A stretch of 6,670 bases of DNA from Chryseobacterium gleum (GTDB lineage Bacteria; Bacteroidota; Bacteroidia; UBA10329): positions 1 through 6,670 of the forward strand of contig CAMCFW010000118.1 of the NCBI GenBank assembly GCA_945874195.1. The letters run 5' to 3'. Position numbers and translations under genes: made by a program. Numbering within the stretch: position 1 is the first letter of the stretch; the number at the start of each line of letters is the position of its first letter. This document shows positions 1-5,460 of this stretch, in pieces. The notes under the pieces are model-generated. The model made no database searches. It had not been told where the DNA came from and saw only the letters and a list, made by a program, of their open reading frames with translations.

Positions 1-1454
1 GTGGCTTTGCGGGTTTGGCTGCGGCTGCCTGTTGTGCCAAAAATGGGCATGATGTAACCGTTTTTGAAAAGAACCGCGACATTGGCGGAAGAGCACGGCA
101 GTTTACAGCAGATGGGTTTGTGTTCGACATGGGACCAAGCTGGTATTGGATGCCCGATGTGTTCGAGAATTTCTATCAGCGTTTTGGCCATACCGCTTCC
201 GATTTCTATCAGCTGGACAGGCTCAGTCCCTCCTATCGCGTCTATTTCGGCAAAGGGGACTTCGTGGACATTCCTTCCAATTTGGAGGAGATATACGAAC
301 TCGTGGAGCGCATGGAGAAAGGCGCGGCCGACCAGTTGCGGAAGTTCCTGAAGGAGGCCGAATTCAAATACAACGTGGGCATGAAGGAATTCGTGTTCAA
401 ACCCGGCCTTTCGGTCATGGAGTTCATGGACATCCGCTTGATGACAAGTGCCCTGCGACTGAACATGTTCCAATCGATCAGCGCGCACATCCGTCAGCAT
501 TTCAAGAATCCGAAACTCATTCAGATACTCGAATTCCCCGTGCTGTTCCTTGGCGCGAAGCCAAGCGAAACGCCCGCCATGTATTCGCTGATGAACTATG
601 CAGATTGGAGCTTGGGAACGTGGTATCCGCAAGGTGGCATGTTCAAGATCATCGAAGCGATGGAAACCATCTGCAAGGAGCAGGGCGTTAGGATTGAAAC
701 CAATGCTGAAGTTGAGAGAATAATCACAAACGATAGAATTGCTAAAGGTTTAATAATCAACACGAAAGAAGTTTTATCTGATGTTATTATTGGCACTGCC
801 GATTATCACCATGTGGACCAGCAGTTGCTGCCAAAGGAGTTCCGCAATTATTCGGAGAAGTATTGGGACAGCCGCCAGCTGTCGCCATCGTGCATGATCT
901 TTTATGTGGGTGTAAAAAAACGGGTGGCCCACCTACTCCACCACACGCTTTTCTTCGACACCGACTTTGACCGTCACCTTGGCGAGATCTACGACACCAA
1001 GCAATGGCCGAGCAATCCGTTGTTCTACGTGTGCGCCCCTTCGAAAACCGATGACACCGTTGCGCCCGAAGGCTGCGAGAACCTGTTCATTCTGATCCCC
1101 GTGGCGGTGGACCTGAAGGACGATGACGCTGTTCGCGAACGCTATTTCGATCTGGTGATGGACCGAATGGAGCACATTACGGGCGAACGGATCAAGGAAC
1201 ATGTGGTGTACAAACGAAGCTACGCCCACCGCGACTACAAGACCGATTACAACGGATACAAGGGCAACGCATTCGGATTGGCGAACACGTTGATGCAAAC
1301 CGCCATTTTCAAGCCATCGCTACGTAATAAACATCTGAAAAACCTTTTCTTTGCGGGACAATTGACCACTCCGGGCCCTGGCGTACCACCCTCGCTCATA
1401 TCGGGACAGGTGGTGGCAGCGGTGATTGAGAAGGAACTGAGAAAAAAGTACTGA
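1..1454 (+). CDS. crtI: Phytoene desaturase (lycopene-forming), 5'-truncated by window edge
   Basis: FAD-dependent desaturase that converts phytoene to lycopene by successive dehydrogenations, a membrane-associated step of carotenoid synthesis. The frame is already open at base 3 and reads GFAGLAAAACCAKNGHDVTV, the middle of a Rossmann GxGxxGLxxA dinucleotide-binding motif, so only about ten N-terminal residues are missing. The TTG at 15 lies inside this motif and is not the start. EKNRDIGGRARQF follows, typical of the family. The C-terminus carries the second family signature, LFFAGQLTTPGPGVPPSLISG, just before the TGA at 1452. About 483 residues are visible, matching the usual 485-500. crtB follows after 6 bases in the same frame. 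Bases 721-780 are unusually AT-rich (about 28% GC by my count) although the protein there looks like normal family sequence. CrtI-type identity is very likely. The exact end product (lycopene rather than neurosporene) is inferred from the downstream lycopene cyclase. Confidence 0.95.
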   Translation, partial: GFAGLAAAACCAKNGHDVTVFEKNRDIGGRARQFTADGFVFDMGPSWYWMPDVFENFYQRFGHTASDFYQLDRLSPSYRVYFGKGDFVDIPSNLEEIYELVERMEKGAADQLRKFLKEAEFKYNVGMKEFVFKPGLSVMEFMDIRLMTSALRLNMFQSISAHIRQHFKNPKLIQILEFPVLFLGAKPSETPAMYSLMNYADWSLGTWYPQGGMFKIIEAMETICKEQGVRIETNAEVERIITNDRIAKGLIINTKEVLSDVIIGTADYHHVDQQLLPKEFRNYSEKYWDSRQLSPSCMIFYVGVKKRVAHLLHHTLFFDTDFDRHLGEIYDTKQWPSNPLFYVCAPSKTDDTVAPEGCENLFILIPVAVDLKDDDAVRERYFDLVMDRMEHITGERIKEHVVYKRSYAHRDYKTDYNGYKGNAFGLANTLMQTAIFKPSLRNKHLKNLFFAGQLTTPGPGVPPSLISGQVVAAVIEKELRKKY

Positions 1455-1460
1455 GACAAG

Positions 1461-2315
1461 TTGAGCAGGAACGAATCCCCTAAAGTTCTATTTGACCGTG
1501 TATCTCACCGATGCAGCCGCATGGTCACGAACGCGTACAGCACATCGTTTTCGCTTGCCATTCAATTTCTGCACAAGGATTTTGTGAACCCGATCCATGG
1601 CATCTACGGCTTTGTGCGCCTTTCGGACGAGATCGTTGACAGCTTCCACGATTTTCCGAAACAGGAACTGCTGAACCGTTTCAAGGATGAAACCCACCGC
1701 GCCATTGACGAACGCATATCGCTCAATCCGATCCTGAACAGCTTTCAGTTTGTGGTGAACACTTACGGGATTGAACGTTCGCTCATCGACCGATTCCTTG
1801 CCAGCATGGAAATGGATCTGCGCAAGCAGGAGTTCACGAAGGAGAAATACGAGGAATACATCCTTGGTTCGGCCGAGGTTGTCGGGCTGATGTGTCTGAA
1901 GGTGTTCACCGAAGGCAACAAGGCCCTGTATGACGAACTCACGCCATCGGCCATGAAACTCGGTTCAGCCTTCCAGAAGATCAATTTCCTTCGCGACCTG
2001 AAGGCCGATCACTTCGAATTGGGGCGTTCCTACTTTCCGGGAATCGATGTTTCCAAGTTGGATGATGCGACCAAGCAGTTGATTGAAGCAGATATTCAGG
2101 CCGATTTTGATGCGGGCTACGAAGGCATTCTGATGCTACCTAAGAAAGCACGTTTCGGTGTTTACCTCGCCTACATCTACTACACGGCACTTTTCAAGAA
2201 GATCGCCAACACACCTTCGGGACGCATTCTTGAGGAACGCATCAGCATTTCGAGCCCACGGAAATTTTCCTTGCTTTTCGGCTCCTACGTCCGTCATAGT
2301 TTCAACCTGATCTAG
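1461..2315 (+). CDS. crtB: Phytoene synthase, TTG start
   Basis: Condenses two geranylgeranyl diphosphates head to head into phytoene, the committed step of carotenoid synthesis. The product is 284 residues, the usual size for the squalene/phytoene synthase family. Both Mg-diphosphate-binding aspartate motifs are visible: DEIVD at residues 56-60 and DLKAD at 179-183, the latter within GSAFQKINFLRDLKAD. The N-terminal stretch LFDRVSHRCSRMVTNAYSTSFS (residues 10-31, key part VTNAYSTSFS) matches flavobacterial CrtB as I remember it. The start must be TTG at 1461: the frame is opened by the crtI stop (1452-1454) and only two codons lie between, while the next ATG, codon 21 at 1521, would delete conserved sequence. 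There is no Shine-Dalgarno sequence, as is normal in Bacteroidota. It probably shares a transcript with crtI and is translationally coupled to it. Confidence 0.96.
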   Translation: MSRNESPKVLFDRVSHRCSRMVTNAYSTSFSLAIQFLHKDFVNPIHGIYGFVRLSDEIVDSFHDFPKQELLNRFKDETHRAIDERISLNPILNSFQFVVNTYGIERSLIDRFLASMEMDLRKQEFTKEKYEEYILGSAEVVGLMCLKVFTEGNKALYDELTPSAMKLGSAFQKINFLRDLKADHFELGRSYFPGIDVSKLDDATKQLIEADIQADFDAGYEGILMLPKKARFGVYLAYIYYTALFKKIANTPSGRILEERISISSPRKFSLLFGSYVRHSFNLI

Positions 2316-2319
2316 TAGC

Positions 2320-2799
2320 ATGAGAGCGCTGCTGCTGGCATTGTTTCTCACAACCAGCGCTGCACAGGCGCAGGACGACCTCCTTACGGACATCCGCAAG
2401 AACATCGGAGAGGTGTTCAAGACCGAAGCCGTGTGCCTTCGCTTTCATGGGCTGTTCGAAAAGGCCGACATTAGCAAGAGCAATCTGCTATTGGGCTACA
2501 AAGGAGCTGTTGAGCTGGGAATGGCGCGCCACGACCCGAACGTGTTCAATAAGATGGGCTATTTCAACGATGGGAAGGAACAGTTGGAGAAGTCCATTAC
2601 CATTGACCCGAAGAACCTCGAACTGCGTTTTCTTCGACTGACCATTCAAACACATCTGCCGACTTTCTTAGGCTACAGCGGTCAGAAAGAGGCGGACAAG
2701 GCATTCGTTCTAAGCCAATTGAACAGCTCAAAAAACGAGGAATTCAACACTCGGGTGCGTAACTTTATCAAGAATGCGGAGGAGCAGGGGAAACTTTGA
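2320..2799 (+). CDS. Small exported TPR-like protein of the carotenoid operon
   Basis: A 159-residue protein of unknown function. Residues 1-18 form a signal peptide: Arg2, a hydrophobic LLLALFL core, then SAAQAQ with likely cleavage after Ala17 or Gln18, so the mature protein should be periplasmic. The rest is helical and hydrophilic. LLLGYKGA (56-63) and the stretch at 85-110, with a GKEQLEKSITIDPKNLELRFLR pattern (key residues LEKSI, DPKN, LR), resemble a single tetratricopeptide-like helix pair. LGY recurs at 117-119. I recall a similar small protein beside crtB/crtZ in other Bacteroidota, but cannot check this here. It starts 4 bases after the crtB stop, so it is co-transcribed, and it ends where the first heptamer-phrased inverted repeat begins. 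A role in carotenoid handling or export is inference from position only. Confidence 0.85.
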   Translation: MRALLLALFLTTSAAQAQDDLLTDIRKNIGEVFKTEAVCLRFHGLFEKADISKSNLLLGYKGAVELGMARHDPNVFNKMGYFNDGKEQLEKSITIDPKNLELRFLRLTIQTHLPTFLGYSGQKEADKAFVLSQLNSSKNEEFNTRVRNFIKNAEEQGKL

Positions 2800-2802
2800 G
2801 AT

Positions 2803-2923
2803 GAGAGACAAGAGATAGAGTTGACAAGAGATAGGGCTTCTTACTTAACACAATCGCCAATCGTTCATCGCTAATCCCTTATCTCTATATCTCTTGTCTC
2901 TCTTTTCCTGATTCCTTCGTCAC
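2803..2923. repeat. Heptamer-phrased inverted repeat between the 2320 gene and crtZ
   Basis: This fills nearly the whole 133-base spacer. A perfect 14-base inverted repeat (GAGAGACAAGAGAT at 2803-2816, its complement at 2889-2902) extends to 18 paired bases if AT at 2889-2890 is bulged out. The 12-mer GACAAGAGATAG occurs twice in the left half (2807 and 2823). The right half is a run of 7-base phrases starting with RTC at 2853, 2860, 2867, 2874, 2881, 2889 and 2896 (one extra T at 2888), for example ATCGCCA and ATCGCTA. The 7-base phase continues less clearly through 2903, 2910 and 2917, the last being TCGTCAC. The left half 2803-2836 has 28 of 34 purines; 2875-2908 has 30 of 34 pyrimidines. 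As RNA it would fold into a long hairpin with a loop of roughly 40-70 bases. There is no U-run, so it is not a textbook terminator. Confidence 0.85.
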
Positions 2924-2932
2924 TCAAAAAAA

Positions 2933-3379
2933 ATGCAAATCGTCATCAACATACTTTGGGTCGTTGCCGCATTCTGGTTCATGGAATTCGTGGCGTGGTT
3001 CGCGCATAAGTATGTGATGCACACCTTCGGTTGGGCCATTCACCGCGACCATCATCAGCCCCATGACGGATTCTTCCAACGTAACGACTGGTTCGCGCTC
3101 GTATTCGCTATTCCAAGTTGGCTGAACATGCAGTTCGGGGTGATGGCCGGATTCGATTTCCGCTTCTATATGGGGTTGGGGATCCTGTTCTACGGCATTG
3201 CCTACGTGACCGTGCACGAAGTGGTGATCCACAACCGATGGGGCACCCGCAGCAAGATCAAGAACCGCTACCTTCAAGGCTTGGCACGTGCCCATTTCGC
3301 TCACCACAAGCACACCGAAAAAGAAGACGGGGAATGCTTCGGAATGCTGATCGTGCCGTTGAAGTACTTTAAGTTTTAA
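2933..3379 (+). CDS. crtZ: Beta-carotene 3-hydroxylase (fatty-acid hydroxylase superfamily)
   Basis: Non-heme di-iron membrane hydroxylase that adds 3- and 3'-hydroxyls to the beta-ionone rings, giving zeaxanthin through beta-cryptoxanthin. The product is 148 residues, short like other bacterial CrtZ. All histidine clusters for the di-iron site are present: HKYVMH (25-30), HRDHH (37-41), HEVVIH (95-100) and HFAHH (121-125). Hydrophobic stretches at about residues 3-23, 54-72 and 79-93 fit membrane helices. The ATG is preceded by seven A residues, a Bacteroidota-style leader without Shine-Dalgarno, which supports this start. Unlike its tightly packed neighbours, crtZ is isolated by 133- and 100-base spacers, each filled with heptamer-phrased inverted repeats. 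Identification is firm. That the substrate is beta-carotene follows from the adjacent cyclase. Confidence 0.96.
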   Translation: MQIVINILWVVAAFWFMEFVAWFAHKYVMHTFGWAIHRDHHQPHDGFFQRNDWFALVFAIPSWLNMQFGVMAGFDFRFYMGLGILFYGIAYVTVHEVVIHNRWGTRSKIKNRYLQGLARAHFAHHKHTEKEDGECFGMLIVPLKYFKF

Positions 3380-3483
3380 GTGACGTGTGAAAAGTGACGA
3401 GCGATAAGTGAAAAACTGCCAAACTCTTGAAATCTCGTCACACATCGCCAGTCACTCGTCACTATTTATCAATTGACAATTGT
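3380..3483. repeat. Heptamer-phrased inverted repeat between crtZ and the lycopene cyclase gene
   Basis: It occupies the whole crtZ-cyclase spacer, starting right after the crtZ TAA. The left half is five consecutive 7-base phrases from 3380 to 3414, each beginning GTGA or GCGA (for example GTGACGA at 3394). The right half continues in 7-base steps from 3435: TCGTCAC at 3435 and 3456 with related units at 3442 and 3449, then 3463, then CAATTGA at 3470 and CAATTGT at 3477. The inverted pairs are 3380-3390 with 3452-3462 (10 of 11 bases) and 3394-3401 with 3434-3441 (8 of 8). An alternative register pairs 3394-3414 with 3435-3455 (15 of 21). The last unit contains the TTG start codon of the cyclase gene at 3480. 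There is no U-run after the stem. Confidence 0.85.
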
Positions 3484-4157
3484 CCTATACCTACCTCCTC
3501 ATAAACCTCTGTTCGGTTGCGGTTCCGCTGGCATTCTCATTTGAGGGACGGTTGCAGTTCTACACAAAATGGAAAGCCCTCTTCCCTGCCCTGCTCCTTC
3601 CTGCGGTGCTCTTCCTTATCTGGGACAGCATTTTCACCACTCAAGGCATTTGGGGATTCAATGAACAGTATGTTACAGGGATCCGTGCGTTCAACCTTCC
3701 CATCGAAGAGGTCCTGTTCTTCATTTGCATCCCCTATTGCAGCGTATTCACCTACGAGGTGCTGAACTACTTCATAAAGAAGGACCCCCTCGAATTCTTC
3801 GCACGCCATGCCGCCACCATCTTGGTCTATGTGCTTGTCGCCTTGGCCATCCGCTATAGCGACCGCGCCTATACGTTCTACACGTCCATTTTCACAGCGG
3901 CATTCCTGCTTCTGCATCTCAAAGTATTGAAAAAGACGTATTGGGGACGATTGGTGCTCGCCTATCTGGTGATCCTTCTTCCTTTCTTCATCGTCAACGG
4001 CATACTGACCGGAACGGGGCTTGAAGAACCTGTGGTGTGGTACAACGATAATGAGAACATGGGCGTACGTCTATTCACTATTCCGGTAGAGGATACGATT
4101 TACGGATTTCTACTTATCGGCCTCAACATTACGCTTTACGAATTCTTCAAGCGATGA
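3480..4157 (+). CDS. crtYcd: Lycopene beta-cyclase, CrtYcd-type fused integral membrane protein, TTG start
   Basis: Cyclises the ends of lycopene to beta-ionone rings, giving beta-carotene. This is the small integral membrane cyclase type, related to the CrtYc/CrtYd heterodimer of Gram-positives but fused, and unrelated to the FAD-type CrtY of proteobacteria. The 225-residue protein has two homologous halves, each with the diagnostic acidic motif: PIEEVLFF at 74-81 and PVEDTIYGF at 202-210. Long hydrophobic segments fit about six to seven transmembrane helices. The frame is opened by TGA at 3474 with only CAA before TTG at 3480, and the following YTYLLINL matches the family N-terminus, so TTG is the start. 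That TTG lies in the last unit of the preceding heptamer array. The stop overlaps the glycosyltransferase start (ATGA at 4154-4157). Confidence 0.94.
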   Translation: MSYTYLLINLCSVAVPLAFSFEGRLQFYTKWKALFPALLLPAVLFLIWDSIFTTQGIWGFNEQYVTGIRAFNLPIEEVLFFICIPYCSVFTYEVLNYFIKKDPLEFFARHAATILVYVLVALAIRYSDRAYTFYTSIFTAAFLLLHLKVLKKTYWGRLVLAYLVILLPFFIVNGILTGTGLEEPVVWYNDNENMGVRLFTIPVEDTIYGFLLIGLNITLYEFFKR

Positions 4158-5404
4158 GAATCGGCCTCCAGACCTGGGGCACCGATGGCGATTTCATGCC
4201 GTTCCTTGCCCTGTCCATTGGGCTGAAACAGGCCGGACATCAGGTCACGTTGGCGTATACAAGTGTGGATGGGAAAAGCTATTCATCGCTATCAGAAACG
4301 CACGGAATCGAGCTCATTGAGGCAAACGGTGGCATCAGCGCTCGCACGGACGTGAACCCCTACGCCATTGCTGCCAAGCCCGGTTCGTTCAGGGAATATT
4401 CAACCTTGCTGAAACTGTACTTCGACCCGTTTGCCGAAGCCATGTACTCAGCCTCCGAAAAGCTCTGCCGCGAGAATGACCTGGTTATCGGTCACGCGGC
4501 CTGCCACACCTTGCTCACCGCCAGCCAGAAATACCACTGTCCGCGCATTCCGTTGGTGCTGACCCCTTTGGTAGTGCGATCCAAGTTCATTTCCCCCTTG
4601 GGAACAGACCTCGGAACCACCATCAATGCCTTGATGTGGTGGATGGGCGATAAGGTCTCCACGCGGCTTTGGTTCCGATCTGCACAGGCCATCCGAAGAC
4701 GGCAGGGAATTCCCCCTATCAAAAGCCTGCAACACGAACTATTTACTTCCAATAAATTGACACTTATAGCTGCAAGTCCATTACTTACACATAGAATGAA
4801 GGATTGGAATGACTCCGTTCATGTCACAGGTTTCCTCAACCTTCCCGAACCGCCTTCCGATCAGCAGATGCCCGAAGACCTGAAGCGCTTCATCCAAAGC
4901 GGAGAACCTCCCGTTTACATGACCTTCGGTTCCTGCACGCAGTTCGACCTTGAGAACTCCACGAGGCTGATGATCGATGCCGCCAAGCTTTCGGGCCAGC
5001 GGACGATCATTCAAACAGACCTCAGTGCTCATTCATTCGGAACCGACCCGAACATTCATTTCATCGGTCGCGCACCACATTCCGTTGTCTTTCCGCTTTG
5101 TTCGGCCATCGTTCATCACGGGGGCGCGGGAACCACACAGGCCGCGCTGTTGGCCGGAAAGCCATCTGTGGTGGTGGCCCATGGATTCGATCAGCCCTAT
5201 TGGGGCCGTTTGCTAGAAAAGGCTGGTGCAAGTGGAAAATGCCTCACGCGCAATGGCCTAAGTGCCGACCAACTGGCCGCGCAGATCGAGGCTGTGACCT
5301 CGGCAGCATCCATATCCATCCATGCCGATCGCCTAGGCAAGGCCATGAAACAGGAACATGGCGTGGCGCGAGCAATCGAAGCCATCGCAGCGATGAATAT
5401 CTGA
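4154..5404 (+). CDS. GT1-type glycosyltransferase, probably xanthophyll (zeaxanthin) glycosyltransferase
   Basis: Nucleotide-sugar-dependent glycosyltransferase with a GT-B fold. Residues 3-27 include TWGTDGDFMPFLALSIGLKQ, the N-terminal G(T/S)xGDxxPFxAL signature shared by sterol-glucosyltransferase-like and antibiotic-type GT1 enzymes. The C-terminal donor-binding signature is clear: HHGGAGTTQAALLAGKP from residue 321, and HGFDQPYWG with the Asp346-Gln347 pair that usually contacts the sugar. At 416 residues it is full length. The ATG overlaps the cyclase stop by 4 bases, so it is translationally coupled to carotenoid genes. The job inferred from this is glycosylation of the zeaxanthin hydroxyls, as CrtX does, but the N-terminus looks more sterol-GT-like than classical CrtX as I remember it, so I give no symbol. 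A hopanoid or other lipid acceptor is possible. Bases 4741-4800 are strikingly AT-rich (30% GC by count). Confidence 0.88.
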   Translation: MRIGLQTWGTDGDFMPFLALSIGLKQAGHQVTLAYTSVDGKSYSSLSETHGIELIEANGGISARTDVNPYAIAAKPGSFREYSTLLKLYFDPFAEAMYSASEKLCRENDLVIGHAACHTLLTASQKYHCPRIPLVLTPLVVRSKFISPLGTDLGTTINALMWWMGDKVSTRLWFRSAQAIRRRQGIPPIKSLQHELFTSNKLTLIAASPLLTHRMKDWNDSVHVTGFLNLPEPPSDQQMPEDLKRFIQSGEPPVYMTFGSCTQFDLENSTRLMIDAAKLSGQRTIIQTDLSAHSFGTDPNIHFIGRAPHSVVFPLCSAIVHHGGAGTTQAALLAGKPSVVVAHGFDQPYWGRLLEKAGASGKCLTRNGLSADQLAAQIEAVTSAASISIHADRLGKAMKQEHGVARAIEAIAAMNI

Positions 5405-5460
5405 GTCTGATATCAGAGGTCTTATTTCATAAAGACTAGACCAGCACCAGAGAAAGGATT
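5405..5460. terminator. Possible bidirectional terminator region between convergent genes
   Basis: This short gap separates the + strand glycosyltransferase from the - strand lipoprotein gene, so transcripts from both sides must end near it. It holds a perfect 12-base palindrome, TCTGATATCAGA (5406-5417), which has no loop and so would not make a good RNA hairpin. It also holds a weak stem, GTCTTAT (5419-5425) with ATAAAGAC (5429-5436, one bulge). No T-run follows on either strand. The call is largely positional. Confidence 0.3.

Noticed and set aside
15..17. TTG as the start codon of crtI
   Set aside because: It lies inside the Rossmann glycine motif, which is already being read from base 3. 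The true start is upstream of the window.
933..1298. 121-codon open frame on the - strand within crtI
   Set aside because: It is a shadow of a confidently identified gene in a GC-balanced region, with no recognisable motif or start context.
2803..2902. CRISPR array
   Set aside because: Units are 7 bases, degenerate and contiguous, with no long identical repeats, no spacers of 30 bases or so, and no cas genes.
2924..3445. 173-codon open frame on the - strand over crtZ
   Set aside because: It is antisense to a gene with all CrtZ histidine motifs. Its translation is His/Val/Glu-rich as expected from a mirrored frame, and it begins inside the repeat array.
3380..3462. Intrinsic terminator
   Set aside because: The arms are imperfect and long, the loop is large and no U-run follows. 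The same strand continues directly into the cyclase gene, and the 7-base phasing is not explained by a terminator.
2803..3483. Insertion sequence or transposon carrying crtZ
   Set aside because: There is no transposase gene and no identical terminal repeats or target duplications. The two flanking elements differ in phrase sequence, so only a looser modular relationship can be suggested.
359..4144. Frequent GAATTC sites (seven seen)
   Set aside because: They fall within codons for Glu-Phe or Asn-Ser-type combinations in coding sequence. There is no spacing pattern or link to a restriction system in the window.
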